DNA of 64,000 bases from Rhodococcus sp. IEGM 1409 (GCF_030056735.1 NZ_JASHKN010000011.1:50687-114686), one strand, 5' to 3'. Shown: positions 51,777-62,700, counted from the first letter of the stretch. The notes: generated by a model not told the origin, from the sequence alone. Program-made: numbers and translations.

Positions 51777-53033
51777 TCAGACGACGAAGAGAGGCAAGGG
51801 AATTCCGCGATCTTCGAACACGAAGGCCGCGCCGGTACTGACCTTCGTAATGGCGACTTCGACGCATTCCGGAGCTGGAGCTTCCGTGATGTCCACGGCC
51901 AGAAGGAGTCCCGCGGGATCTTCGGCCACCACTCTCACGGTGAAGTGCGGATTCACTCCGCGAACCAACGCCTGGAGGGCATCGAGATGCCCGCTGTCCA
52001 CCAAGGTCGGCCAACCGCCGTCGCGGTCGACAAGACCTTCGCGCGAGATCCACAGCTCCAGAGCGTCGCCGTCGGGTCGAATCTCGCTCTCCACGTACTG
52101 CTTCGGATTCAGCAAGGGGTGCACGGACAGGACCAACGCCAGCGATTCCAGAGTCGAAGGAAGCCCGAGCGCATCTCGGATGCGCTGTGCGGCTACTCCT
52201 GCGATTCCCGTGAGTTGCTTCCGTGTGATGTCGCGCGCCTTGTCCTCATCGGCACGACGGCGAACCGCGGCCAGAAAACCCAACGCCAACAAGTGATGCT
52301 GCACGCAGATCTCCTCTGCGATACGAACCAAGGCCGAACGTGAGAAGTCGGAGAACCTCAGGTCCGACAACAGCGGCCCCGAATAGTCCGACCTACCGTC
52401 CCCGCCGTGATCGATCGGGCTCAGCTCGACCGTCACCGCTTCAGTGCGTCCGATCTGCTCGGTGTGTGCGGTCATCACGGGAGGTGTGTGTGACGGGTCG
52501 ATGACAACGGTCCAGGCGCAGTGCGGATGTCGGTCCGCGGGTCTACGCGGTGGTCGGTGAATCGGGCGGATCTGGGCGTGCGGGTTGGTCGCGATGGCAG
52601 TCGCATCAAAGGTCGGGTCCTCGATGTCGTGGCACATCGAAGTGACGAACTCGTCGCCCAACGGTTCGACGTCCATGAGCGCTCCGCAATGATCGAGCCA
52701 GAATTCACCGTGCAGCGGATCGTCGACCCGGTATCGAAAGTCCATGAACTGTGGCGGCGCGCCGATGTCGAGTTGTAGCCCTTTGAAAATCGTCACGACG
52801 TCGTCGCCCTCATATCCGAGGGCCTTCTGCATGCGGCGGGTGTACCAGGGACTGGCCGATTCCCACTCCTCGACGGCCACCTGCACCATTCCTTCGCGGC
52901 CGAACTCGACGATCAGATGCGCCATGCCCGAGCGGTCGATGAGCTGCCCACACAGGAGCAACTCGGGCACCAGCGCGGCAAGGTCGCGCTGCGAGAGTGT
53001 CTCGAAGGAATCGCGCACCGACATCGGACTCAC
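51777..53033 (-). CDS. Conserved hypothetical protein (418 aa)
   Basis: I do not recognise this protein. It has no signal peptide or membrane helix. The N-terminal half has many aromatic and acidic residues plus Cys/His segments (FWLDHCGALMD near residue 113, SMCHDIEDPTFDATA near 132) that could bind a metal or carry a thiol. A His/Pro-rich stretch (PIHRPPRRPADRHPHCAW) follows, and the C-terminal half is helical with a repeated ALVRIAEEICVQHHLLALGFLAAV segment. GTG 53033 overlaps the upstream stop as GTGA. Its place between the NTF2-like gene and fadD in a sterol-type operon implies a step in the same pathway. Confidence 0.75.
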   Translation of the reverse strand: MSPMSVRDSFETLSQRDLAALVPELLLCGQLIDRSGMAHLIVEFGREGMVQVAVEEWESASPWYTRRMQKALGYEGDDVVTIFKGLQLDIGAPPQFMDFRYRVDDPLHGEFWLDHCGALMDVEPLGDEFVTSMCHDIEDPTFDATAIATNPHAQIRPIHRPPRRPADRHPHCAWTVVIDPSHTPPVMTAHTEQIGRTEAVTVELSPIDHGGDGRSDYSGPLLSDLRFSDFSRSALVRIAEEICVQHHLLALGFLAAVRRRADEDKARDITRKQLTGIAGVAAQRIRDALGLPSTLESLALVLSVHPLLNPKQYVESEIRPDGDALELWISREGLVDRDGGWPTLVDSGHLDALQALVRGVNPHFTVRVVAEDPAGLLLAVDITEAPAPECVEVAITKVSTGAAFVFEDRGIPLPLFVV

Positions 53034-53581
53034 CACAGCGGAACCGGCGCGGTTCCCACGGGATACCAGCCCGGTAGCGGGTCGCCAGAGATCGATCGCT
53101 GGATCCGCCCCTGCATCCCCTTCGAGAGTGCGTTGTTGCTGATCATCTCCATGAACAGTGCCGACACGTTCCCGAAGTCGAAGAAGTCACGCTGCCAGGA
53201 CCATTGGAAATCCCCGCCGTAGCGGAACCAACTTCCGCCGATACCGTAGACGGAGTAATTGCTCCCGTCTTCACGCTTGGCGTCGGAAATCTGCTTCCAC
53301 AAACCGATGACGTTGCCGCTTCGTTCGTCGATGACGAAGTCTTGATACGGGTACTCCCAGCCTTCGAGGCCCTTCATCTCGAGACCGAGCGCGACTTCGC
53401 GAATTTCCTCGCGCCCCACCGCCATGAAATCCTGCTTGGGACCGTAGTTCCAGCCGTACGTGGCATCCTCGGTGTACATGTCCGCCAATGGCTTCCAATC
53501 GCCGGCGGCTTCGGCCTTCTTGTTCGCCTCGATCCAGCGTTGGACCATCTCGTCGAGCTCTGCGCGGTCGAAACCGGTCAT
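53030..53581 (-). CDS. NTF2/SnoaL-like protein
   Basis: 183 residues with the cone-shaped NTF2-like fold pattern: a long N-terminal helix (LDEMVQRWIEANKKAEAAGDWKPLADMYTEDATYGWNYGP), VGREEIREVAL and aromatic beta strands (WEYPYQDFVIDERSGNVIGLWKQI). Relatives include steroid isomerase-like and limonene-epoxide-hydrolase-like proteins, so a small-molecule isomerase or hydrolase role is plausible. ATG 53581 has GGAGGA upstream. Follows the ferredoxin gene. Confidence 0.85.
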   Translation of the reverse strand: MTGFDRAELDEMVQRWIEANKKAEAAGDWKPLADMYTEDATYGWNYGPKQDFMAVGREEIREVALGLEMKGLEGWEYPYQDFVIDERSGNVIGLWKQISDAKREDGSNYSVYGIGGSWFRYGGDFQWSWQRDFFDFGNVSALFMEMISNNALSKGMQGRIQRSISGDPLPGWYPVGTAPVPLW

Positions 53582-53606
53582 CTGAACTTCCTCCCTCGAG
53601 TACGTG

Positions 53607-55224
<1,618 letters not shown>

Positions 55225-55228
<4 letters not shown>

Positions 55229-56031
55229 GTCGTCTCCTGTGAGTTCGCAGTGGGAAGTTTGTCCAGTGGTGCCTCAGGCTGAACTTCGACGAGCACGATG
55301 TGAGCCCCGCGCGGCGCCGACACGACTGCGACGATGGCATTGGCGATGTCCGAGGCACGCAGAAAGTAGCCGTGGCGGGCAAACCCCCACTTGATCCACG
55401 ATTCCCCGACCGGCCCGATGATCTCGGGCGTCGTGTCCATCCCCATGCCGGTCAGTGTGGGACCGGGTCGCACGATCGAAGCGCGAATACCTGTTCCCTC
55501 CAGTTCCATTCGCATCTGGCGTCCCATGGCTTCGAGTCCGGCTTTGGCTGCGTCGTAAGCACCCATGAGCGGCCGCTGGCGTTCAGCGCAGTCCGAGCCG
55601 ATCAGGACGAAGTCACCCCGCTGACGTTGACGCATACCGGGGAGAACGCGGTGCGCCAATCGCTGCGCGCCAACGAGGTGGACTTGAATCTGCCGGAGAA
55701 ACGCCTCGGGATCCATCTCGTCCGCGGCACCGAATTCGAGGTCACCGGCACCGGAGACGACGATCTCGGTGGGACCGTGCACCGCCTCTGCTGCCGAGAC
55801 GAATCCGTCCACCGAATCACCGTCGGTGACGTCGAGGAAGTGTGCGTAGGCCTCGCCGCCGTTACTGCGGATCTTCTCGGCAATGGCCTCGCACTCTGCA
55901 AGTCGACGCGCACCGAGCGCAACGGGGTGGCCGAGTTCAGCCAGGGCATACGCGGTGGCGGTACCGATTCCCGACGACGCACCACTGATCAGTGCCGGCC
56001 GGCGAACCGGGTTGGGTTCGAAACGAGGCAT
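55225..56031 (-). CDS. Short-chain dehydrogenase/reductase (Rv0765c-like)
   Basis: 268 residues: cofactor site ALISGASSGIGTATAYALAELGH, mid strand VSGAGDLEFG (in place of NNAG), catalytic Ser-Tyr-Lys as GSDCAERQRPLMGAYDAAKAG and RPGPTLTGMG. It sits between CYP123 and CYP51, as in mycobacteria, and probably oxidises an alcohol formed by one of the P450s. The ATG overlaps the CYP123 stop by one base (TGATG). Confidence 0.92.
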
Positions 56032-57236
56032 CAGCGCACCTGCACTTTCACGGGTAGGGCCGCAAAGCCCCGAACATTGGTCGAATGAACACGTTCGATT
56101 CCGGACTCGTCGACCTCGTAGCTGCTGACCCGGCGGCCGAATTCTGCGAGCGCAATCTTGGCTTCGAGCTTTGCGAGGTGGGCGCCGAGGCAAAAGTGAA
56201 CGCCGCCACCGAAACTGGCAAGCTTGCCGGACGAGCTTCGACCGATCTGGAAGCTGTCCGCGTCTTCGAACACGTCCGCATCACGATTGGCCGAACCGAT
56301 CAGGAGCAATACCTTCTCTCCAGCGGGAATGGTGCGCCCGTGATATTCGAGGTCGACAACACTCGTTCTCGCCACGATCTGGCTCGACGTGTCGTAGCGG
56401 AGGGTCTCTTCCACCCACTCCGAGGCTCGTTCGGGATCGTCGAGCACGGGTGTGATCTGTGCGCGGTGGTGCGAGCCCCAGTACAGCGCGTTTCCGAGAA
56501 GCTTGGTCGTGGTTTCGTTTCCCGCCACCACCATCAAGAACATGAACCCGAGGATCTCCTGATCCGAGAGCTTGTCTCCGTCGATCTCGGCGTCGAGCAA
56601 CGCCGAGGTCAGATCGTCCGTCCGCGCGCGCCGACGCTGCGCGATCATGTCCTTGTAGTAGCCCATCAGGCTGATCGAGGCTTCCACCGCTGGTTGCGGG
56701 ACGTCGAGGACACCCGCCTCCCGATGTACCACCAGGTCCGCCTTACGCCGCAGTTCGGCTCGATCGGGTTCGGGGACTCCCATGAGCTCGGAGATGACGT
56801 CCATCGGCAGCTTTCCCGCCACCTCCGTGATCCAGTCGAACTCCCCCGCGTCGAGCGCGGGTATCAGGTGTTGCTTCGTGAGTTCGAGTATCCGACCGTC
56901 GAGTTCTGCAACCCGTCGCGGTGTGAATCCGCGAGAGACCAACTGGCGCAACCGCATATGACGAGGGTCGTCCATCGCGAGAAACGACATCACATAGTGT
57001 GCGTGTGGCCCGTATGCCGCGGGATCGAGAGACACTCCGTTTGCGCTCGACAGGCGCTTGTTGTCCTTGAACCCCTCGACCACGTCCGTATACCGCGACA
57101 ACGCCCAAAAGCCCACGTCCGGATTGTGATAGAGCGGGGATTCCTCGCGCAGACGCTTGTACGTCGGATACGGATCGTCGTGAAAATGGTAGTCGTACGG
57201 GTTGAAGACCACCGGATCGATCAAAGCTTCTGTCAT
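56031..57236 (-). CDS. cyp123: CYP123-type cytochrome P450
   Basis: 401 residues, matching mycobacterial CYP123: FNPYDYHFHDDPYPTYKRLREESPLYHN, AMDDPRHMRLRQLVSRGFTPRRVAEL, I-helix VVAGNETTTKLLGNALYW, EETLRYDTSSQ (ExxR), and heme ligand FGGGVHFCLGAHLAKLEA near residue 349. The substrate of CYP123 is not known to me. It starts in an ATGA overlap with the tetR gene, so regulator and enzyme are one transcript. Confidence 0.94.
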   Translation of the reverse strand: MTEALIDPVVFNPYDYHFHDDPYPTYKRLREESPLYHNPDVGFWALSRYTDVVEGFKDNKRLSSANGVSLDPAAYGPHAHYVMSFLAMDDPRHMRLRQLVSRGFTPRRVAELDGRILELTKQHLIPALDAGEFDWITEVAGKLPMDVISELMGVPEPDRAELRRKADLVVHREAGVLDVPQPAVEASISLMGYYKDMIAQRRRARTDDLTSALLDAEIDGDKLSDQEILGFMFLMVVAGNETTTKLLGNALYWGSHHRAQITPVLDDPERASEWVEETLRYDTSSQIVARTSVVDLEYHGRTIPAGEKVLLLIGSANRDADVFEDADSFQIGRSSSGKLASFGGGVHFCLGAHLAKLEAKIALAEFGRRVSSYEVDESGIERVHSTNVRGFAALPVKVQVR

Positions 57237-57838
57237 GATTTCTCCAGGATCAGTAGTGCGGATGCCTCGAGGCGTCCGGCAATTTGCGCGTAGGTTCCGT
57301 ACCCGATGCCTGCACGCAGAAGCGCTCCCGCATAGAGCATTTCGAGCGCTTCCAATACTTCGGGCTCACCATTCGGATCCAACGCCGAGGCGAGTCTGCG
57401 GTGGATCTCGAACCCGATCCGGCCGCGCAGATGTTCCACTTCCGGATCGGTACCGAGCAGGGCGTTGGTCACGGCAGCAGACACCTCCGGTTCGTCCGCG
57501 AGAAGCAGCGCGATGTTGCGAAGCACAGACAGCACGTGCGCGGTGCGATCCAGCCCGGCACCGTCGGGCGCCGACGACCCCTGCAGTCTTCGCCAGAAGA
57601 CCTCTGCGACCAGATGCTCCTTGGACGCGAAGTACGTGTAGGCGGTGGCAGTTCCCACGCCGGCCTCGGCCGCAACCGAACGGATACTCAGACCGGAAAA
57701 CTCCTGTTCGCGTAGAACTTTCACGGTTGCTTCGGCCAGTCTGGCTACTGTCTCCGCCTGTTTGCCCGTGAGGCGCCGACGGGTGGATTCGTAGACAACC
57801 GATCCTCCGCCGCTTCGCTCGCCCCGTTTGCTGGACAC
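57233..57838 (-). CDS. TetR-family regulator heading the Mce/P450 operon
   Basis: 201 residues: YESTRRRLTGKQAETVARLAEATVKVLREQEFSGLSIRSVAAEAGVGTATAYTYFASKEHLVAEVFWRRL, then a ligand domain with DPEVEHLRGRIGFEIHRRLASALD. It corresponds in position to Rv0767c. The GTG start at 57838 lies inside the 16-bp operator and eight bases after a TAACGT hexamer, pointing to a leaderless and autoregulated transcript. It is a close paralogue of the TetR at 38714, at the other end of the island. Confidence 0.92.
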   Translation of the reverse strand: MSSKRGERSGGGSVVYESTRRRLTGKQAETVARLAEATVKVLREQEFSGLSIRSVAAEAGVGTATAYTYFASKEHLVAEVFWRRLQGSSAPDGAGLDRTAHVLSVLRNIALLLADEPEVSAAVTNALLGTDPEVEHLRGRIGFEIHRRLASALDPNGEPEVLEALEMLYAGALLRAGIGYGTYAQIAGRLEASALLILEKS

Positions 57839-57852
57839 GTGTCTGGACGTTA
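57831..57852 (-). promoter_or_regulatory. -10 hexamer plus 16-bp operator at the Mce/P450 operon promoter
   Basis: On the minus strand TAACGT (57852-57847) is followed directly by CCAGACACGTGTCCAG (57846-57831), with the dyad core GACACGTGTC. A further half-site GTGTCCAG lies upstream at 57863-57870. The regulator's start codon is within the operator. Confidence 0.72.
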
Positions 57853-57933
57853 CTACAGCACCGTGTCCAGGGCAACGAAACGGCGAAACTCCGAAAATTC
57901 ATCGCCGGCAGGCAGCAGCGAGGAAAAGTTCTA

Positions 57934-58791
57934 CTACAGACCGATCTTCATCCCGGCACCCGCGTCGACACGCAGTTGCTGACCAGTCACGAAACGCGAC
58001 TCGTCAGAAGACAGGTACACCACCGCATGCGAGATGTCCGCGGGCTCGACCCATGGGGTCGGCATCGCCTGCATGAACGGGAACGTCACTGCCACATCCT
58101 CGGCGGTCGGATTCTCGAGATCAGGACGGAACGTCCGGTACATCGGCATGCTCTGCAACATGTCGGTGTTCACGTTCGTCGGGTGAATCGCGTTGACCCG
58201 AATGGAGCTCGGCCCGAGGGTCAGCGCCAACGAACTGGTATAGGCCTGAATCAGCTTCTTGGCCAGGCCGTATCCGTCTCCTCCCGGACCCTGGAGCGCT
58301 TGCTGACCGTTGAATCCGGTCTGCGGCACCAGGCCGGCGACAGATCCGATCGCGATGATCGAAGCCCCTTCGCCGAGGTACTCCATCGACGCGTGCACTG
58401 TGTTGACCACGCCGAGAAAGTTCACGTCGAACGCGTCGACAAAACCTGCGGTGGACACATGCTTGCCGAGCGGACAGATACCGGCATTCGCCACGACGAC
58501 ATGCAGTCCGCCCAACTGGCTCACCGCCTCCGCCAGGGCCGTTTGGAGTCCGGCGCGATCGCGGACGTCGACCCGGGCCGTCACCACCTGCTGCCCGGTC
58601 TCTTTCACCAGTCGGGCGGTCTCCTCGAGATCGGCAGGACTGGCGAGTGGGTACTCGTTACTGGCGATGTCGGCACACAGGTCGAAGGCGATGACGTGCG
58701 CGCCCTCGCGTGCCAGATGGACGGCATGACTGCGCCCCTGACCTCGCGCAGCGCCGGTCACCAGCACCACTTTTCCGTCAACTCTGTTCAT
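57934..58791 (-). CDS. Mycofactocin-type short-chain dehydrogenase
   Basis: 285 residues: VVLVTGAARGQGRSHAVHLAREGAHVIAFDLCADI, followed by the extended insert (SNEYPLASPADLEETARLVKETGQQVVTARVDVRD) that marks the mycofactocin-coupled SDR group, then VVANAGIC, the catalytic Ser and GYGLAKKLIQAYTSSLAL, and HPTNVNTDM. Such enzymes keep NAD tightly bound and pass electrons to mycofactocin, often for secondary alcohols of terpenes or sterols. ATG 58791 has GAGGAG upstream. It is transcribed toward tetR, 95 bp away. Confidence 0.9.
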   Translation of the reverse strand: MNRVDGKVVLVTGAARGQGRSHAVHLAREGAHVIAFDLCADIASNEYPLASPADLEETARLVKETGQQVVTARVDVRDRAGLQTALAEAVSQLGGLHVVVANAGICPLGKHVSTAGFVDAFDVNFLGVVNTVHASMEYLGEGASIIAIGSVAGLVPQTGFNGQQALQGPGGDGYGLAKKLIQAYTSSLALTLGPSSIRVNAIHPTNVNTDMLQSMPMYRTFRPDLENPTAEDVAVTFPFMQAMPTPWVEPADISHAVVYLSSDESRFVTGQQLRVDAGAGMKIGL

Positions 58792-58949
58792 TCGACTACT
58801 CCTCTGCGGGTATGGACGGTGTGGTGAACCGTAGCGGCGCCTCACCGGACATGAGGCGCTTTCGTCGAGGCCGATCCACCGACTCTCAAACAGCTGGGCC
58901 CGAAATCTCTTATGCCCCAAAAACCATTGCCTCAATCCCAAGTGTGAAC

Positions 58950-58971
58950 TAGAGTCCAGACACATGTCCAG
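58950..58971 (+). promoter_or_regulatory. -10 hexamer plus 16-bp operator of the aldehyde-dehydrogenase operon
   Basis: TAGAGT (58950-58955) directly followed by CCAGACACATGTCCAG (58956-58971), the same arrangement as at 38700 and 57831. The first gene starts at 58990 after a GAGAGGG ribosome site, leaving a short leader. Confidence 0.72.
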
Positions 58972-58989
58972 AAAGAGAGGGCTCGCGTT

Positions 58990-60456
58990 ATGACGATTCG
59001 ACCCGCAGACAGTTCTGCACTTCTCGTCGACGGAAAGCTGGTCCCCGGATCCGGCGGAACCTTCGAGGTTTTCAACCCGGCAACCGAGGAACTGATCGGC
59101 CGCGCTGCCGAAGGCACCGCCGCGGACATGGACGCGGCCATCGCCGCCGCGCGCCGTGCATTCGACGGCACCGAGTGGGCACGCGATCACGAATTTCGCG
59201 CTCGCTGCCTGCGCCAACTGTGCGATGCACTCCAGTCGCACATCGAAGAACTACGTGAGATCACTGTGGCCGAAGTGGGCGCGCCCGTCATGCTGACGAG
59301 CGGCCCACAACTCGAGGGCCCGATCGAAGATCTTCGCTACTGGGCCGACCTGATCGAATCCTATGCGTGGGAACAAGATCTCGGCCACGCGTCACCCATG
59401 GGCATACCCACCCATCGCCGACTACTCAAGGAAGCAGTCGGCGTCGTAGGTGCGATCACGCCGTGGAACTTCCCGCACCAGATCAATTTCGCCAAACTCG
59501 GTCCCGCCCTCGCAGCCGGCAACACCATCGTTCTCAAACCCGCACCGGACACACCCTGGTGCGCTGCGCTGGTCGCCAAGGTGATCGCCGAAGAAACCGA
59601 GATCCCCGCCGGAGTCGTCAACGTAGTGACGTCCACGGATCATTCACTCGGCGCACAATTGTGCAGCGACCCGCGAGTCGATCTGGTGTCCTTCACCGGT
59701 TCCACCGCCACCGGACGCGCGGTCATGGGCTCTGCCGCCCAGACACTCAAGAAAGTCTTCCTCGAACTCGGGGGCAAGTCGGCATTCATCGTCCTCGACG
59801 ACGCGGACATCAAGGGTGCATGCTCGGTTGCTGCGTTCTCCGTCTGCGTTCACGCCGGTCAGGGCTGCGCGCTCAGTACCAGGCTTCTGGTGCCGCGCAG
59901 TCGGTACGACGATGCTCTGGCTGCGGCGTCCACAGCGATGGCCGGTATTCGGGCAGGTGACCCCAGCGCCCGCGGAACGGTGTGCGGTCCGGTCATCTCG
60001 GCGCGCCAGCGCGAGAGGGTGGAGAGCTATCTCGCGCTCGCCGCCGAAGAGGGCGGTACGTTCGTCACGGGTGGTGGGCGTCCTGCCAGTCACAAAAGGG
60101 GTTTCTTCGTCGAGCCCACTCTCATTGCCGGGCTGGACAACTCGTCGCGGGTAGCGCAAGAGGAAATATTCGGACCCGTCCTCGTGATCATTCCCTACGA
60201 CAACGACGACGACGCCATCCGGATCGCCAACGATTCGCCCTACGGACTGTCCGGGTCGGTGTGGGGCACCGATCCCGATCGCATCGCGCACGTCGTAGCG
60301 GGTGTCAGAACCGGAACGCTGAGCGTCAACGGCGGCGTCTGGTACTCGGCCGACGCACCGTTCGGTGGCTACAAACAATCCGGGATCGGCCGCGAAATGG
60401 GTCTCGCAGGTTTCGAGGAATACCTCGAAACCAAGCTCGTCGCTTCACCTTCCTGA
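58990..60456 (+). CDS. Aldehyde dehydrogenase (Rv0768/AldA-like)
   Basis: 488 residues of the NAD-dependent ALDH superfamily: ITPWNFPHQINFAKLGPALAAGNTIVLKPA, FTGSTATGRAVM, catalytic Glu in LELGGKSAF, catalytic Cys in GQGCALSTRL near residue 292, and EEIFGPVLVI. It should oxidise an aldehyde intermediate, for example one formed by P450 plus alcohol dehydrogenase steps, to an acid that the FadD19-like ligase could activate. First gene of the rightward operon, divergent from the mycofactocin-type SDR. Confidence 0.93.
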   Translation: MTIRPADSSALLVDGKLVPGSGGTFEVFNPATEELIGRAAEGTAADMDAAIAAARRAFDGTEWARDHEFRARCLRQLCDALQSHIEELREITVAEVGAPVMLTSGPQLEGPIEDLRYWADLIESYAWEQDLGHASPMGIPTHRRLLKEAVGVVGAITPWNFPHQINFAKLGPALAAGNTIVLKPAPDTPWCAALVAKVIAEETEIPAGVVNVVTSTDHSLGAQLCSDPRVDLVSFTGSTATGRAVMGSAAQTLKKVFLELGGKSAFIVLDDADIKGACSVAAFSVCVHAGQGCALSTRLLVPRSRYDDALAAASTAMAGIRAGDPSARGTVCGPVISARQRERVESYLALAAEEGGTFVTGGGRPASHKRGFFVEPTLIAGLDNSSRVAQEEIFGPVLVIIPYDNDDDAIRIANDSPYGLSGSVWGTDPDRIAHVVAGVRTGTLSVNGGVWYSADAPFGGYKQSGIGREMGLAGFEEYLETKLVASPS

Positions 60457-60505
60457 CATTAACACCCTCCATCACCGCAGATCATCACCACGAAAGTAGG
60501 ACGAC

Positions 60506-61255
60506 ATGGGACGTTTCGACGGTCGCACTGCGATAGTCACCGGCGCGGCGCAGGGCATCGGGGAGGCGTACGCTCGCGCGTTGGCCGCGGAGGGCGCCAA
60601 CGTGGTGATCGCCGACCTCAATCGCGAACTCGGCGAAGCTGTCGCAAAACAGGTCACCGCGGACGGAGGGCGCGCGGTCTTCAAGGACGTCGACGTTGCC
60701 GACGGCGAATCGACTGCGGCACTTGCCGAGTTCACGATCGAGCAGTTCGGCAGCATCGAGCATCTGGTGAACAACGCTGCCATCTACGGCGGAATGAAGA
60801 TCGATTCCCTGTTGACCGTCGACTGGGACTACTACCGAAAGTTCATGAGCGTCAACATGGACGGCGCTTTGCAGGTGTGCCGCGCCGTCGTACCTCACAT
60901 GCGAGAAAAGGGTGGCTCGATCGTCAACCAGTCCTCCACGGCAGCCTGGCTGTACTCGAACTACTACGGACTCGCGAAAGCCGGGGTCAACAGCCTGACG
61001 CAACAGCTCGCGACCGAACTCGGCTGGTCGAACATCCGCATCAACGCCATAGCTCCCGGTCCCATCGACACCGAGGCGACTCGAACCGTCACCCCCGGCA
61101 ACATCGTCAAGGACATGGTCAAGCGAATACCGCTGCAGCGCATGGGAACGCCTGAGGATCTTGTCGGAATGTGCCTGTTCCTCCTCTCGGACGACGCGGG
61201 CTGGGTGACCGGGCAGATCTTCAACGTCGACGGCGGGCAGGTGTACCGGTCGTGA
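60506..61255 (+). CDS. Short-chain dehydrogenase/reductase (Rv0769-like)
   Basis: 249 residues, classical SDR: AIVTGAAQGIGEAYARALAAEGANVVIADL (TGxxxGIG), VNNAAIYGG, catalytic Ser in VNQSSTAAW, NYYGLAKAG (YxxxK), and IAPGPIDTEATRTV. The ending WVTGQIFNVDGGQVYRS is typical. Likely acts on an alcohol or ketone of the island's substrate. ATG 60506 follows GTAGGA; its stop overlaps the next start as GTGA. Confidence 0.93.
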   Translation: MGRFDGRTAIVTGAAQGIGEAYARALAAEGANVVIADLNRELGEAVAKQVTADGGRAVFKDVDVADGESTAALAEFTIEQFGSIEHLVNNAAIYGGMKIDSLLTVDWDYYRKFMSVNMDGALQVCRAVVPHMREKGGSIVNQSSTAAWLYSNYYGLAKAGVNSLTQQLATELGWSNIRINAIAPGPIDTEATRTVTPGNIVKDMVKRIPLQRMGTPEDLVGMCLFLLSDDAGWVTGQIFNVDGGQVYRS

Positions 61256-62187
61256 CGGAATCCGCTTCTGAGCCCCCTTCCTTGAAGCCCCGCCTGGGGT
61301 ACATCGGTCTGGGCAACATGGGTGCGCCCATGGCAACGCGCCTCCTGGACTGGCCGGGCGGGCTGGTGGTGTGTGATGCCCGCCCCGAAGCGCTCGAGCC
61401 GTTCACCACCGCGGGTGCAGGCGCAGCATCGACGCCCGCCGAGGTGGCCGCGCGCGCGAGCATCATCTCCGTCACGGTGCTCGACGACGCGCAGGTCCGC
61501 GACGTTGTCGACGGGCCGCACGGGATCCTGACGACTGCCCAGCCAGGAACCGTCGTCGCGATTCACTCGACCATCTCGGACACCACGGCGGTGGAACTCG
61601 CTCGTATCTGCAAAGGGCGCGGTGTTCTGCTGATAGACGCGCCGATCAGTGGCGGTGCGGGCGGTGCCGCCCAGGGCAGGTTGGCGGTGATGATCGGTGG
61701 ATCAGAGGAGGCGTTCGAGGCCGTCCGTGAGCCATTCGGATCCTGGGCCGAGCTGGTGGTTCATGCCGGTGATGTCGGCGCAGGAACTCGAATGAAACTC
61801 GCACGCAACCTTCTTCATTTCGTCTCGTTCACCGCCACGACCGAGGCTGCGCGACTAGCCGAGGCCGCAGGACTGAATCTTCGCACGCTCGGGAAGATCG
61901 TCAGGCATACCGATGCCATCACCGGTGGCGCCGGCGCGATCATGCTTCGCGACACCACTGCACCGGTCTCGGAGGGTGATCCGTGGTTCTCGATACTGCA
62001 GCACGTTCGCAATCTCGGGGAGAAGGACTTGGCCTTGGCCATCGACCTCGGTGAGCGGCTGAGTCTCGAACTGCCGCTCGCGCACCTTGCACTCTCCGGA
62101 CTCGGCGTCGGACTCGGCGTCGGAAACGGGGAGGGGGACGGGGACGGCGAACCTTCACCGGCATCTACGACACGGGAGCACGCATGA
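61252..62187 (+). CDS. Beta-hydroxyacid-dehydrogenase family protein (Rv0770-like)
   Basis: 311 residues: N-terminal Rossmann fold LGYIGLGNMGAPMATRLLDWPGGLVVCDAR, the substrate signature DAPISGGAGGAAQGRLAVMIGG, the catalytic Lys region GAGTRMKLARNLLHFVSF, and a C-terminal helical domain. Related to 3-hydroxyisobutyrate dehydrogenase. The C-terminus ends in a glycine-rich GVGLGVGNGEGDGDGE tail built from a 12-bp repeat. GTG 61252 is fixed by the GTGA overlap. Confidence 0.9.
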   Translation: MTESASEPPSLKPRLGYIGLGNMGAPMATRLLDWPGGLVVCDARPEALEPFTTAGAGAASTPAEVAARASIISVTVLDDAQVRDVVDGPHGILTTAQPGTVVAIHSTISDTTAVELARICKGRGVLLIDAPISGGAGGAAQGRLAVMIGGSEEAFEAVREPFGSWAELVVHAGDVGAGTRMKLARNLLHFVSFTATTEAARLAEAAGLNLRTLGKIVRHTDAITGGAGAIMLRDTTAPVSEGDPWFSILQHVRNLGEKDLALAIDLGERLSLELPLAHLALSGLGVGLGVGNGEGDGDGEPSPASTTREHA

Positions 62188-62645
62188 CCGACACCAGCCA
62201 CATGACCGACACCAGCGGAGCCGAAGGAAGCCGCAGCTCCGAGACCCGCGCTCGCGGCGTCGCGAAGATGAACGAGGTGTACGGCTGGGAACTCCCCGCT
62301 GATGTTCCCGGTGATTTCTTCGCGGTGACCGCCGACCATCTCTTCGCCGATATCTGGACACGACCGGGGCTGTCGGTGCGTGATCGGCGACTGCTGCTGA
62401 TCGGCGCCATCACCGCCCAGGGGCAGAGCGAGGTCGCAAAGATCCAGATCAACGCTGCTCTCCACAACGAAGAGTTGACCGAGCAGCAGTTCGAAGAGGC
62501 CGCGATCTTCCTGTGCCACTATGTCGGCTGGCCGCTTGCCACCGGCCTCAACAACGCGCTGATCGCCGTGAAGGCCGACCGCCGCAAAGCCGCACGCGCC
62601 AAGGAGAAGGCTGCCGCGGATTCCGCGAAAACGGACACCGACTGA
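62184..62645 (+). CDS. Carboxymuconolactone decarboxylase-like protein (Rv0771-like)
   Basis: 153 residues, all-helical AhpD/CMD fold: MNEVYGWELPADVPGDFFAVTADHLFADIWTRPGLSVRDRRLLLIGAITAQGQ, and ALHNEELTEQQFEEAAIFLCHYVGWP. It keeps the HYVGWP end but has no CxxC, so it is not an AhpD peroxidase; a decarboxylase or hydrolase role is plausible. The first twelve codons are an 18-bp tandem duplication (MTDTSH/MTDTSG). ATGA overlap with the preceding gene. Confidence 0.88.
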   Translation: MTDTSHMTDTSGAEGSRSSETRARGVAKMNEVYGWELPADVPGDFFAVTADHLFADIWTRPGLSVRDRRLLLIGAITAQGQSEVAKIQINAALHNEELTEQQFEEAAIFLCHYVGWPLATGLNNALIAVKADRRKAARAKEKAAADSAKTDTD

Positions 62646-62700
62646 ACCGTCGATCGAGATACTGAAATCAACCCACCGAAGAACGAAGGACCCGAATCCA

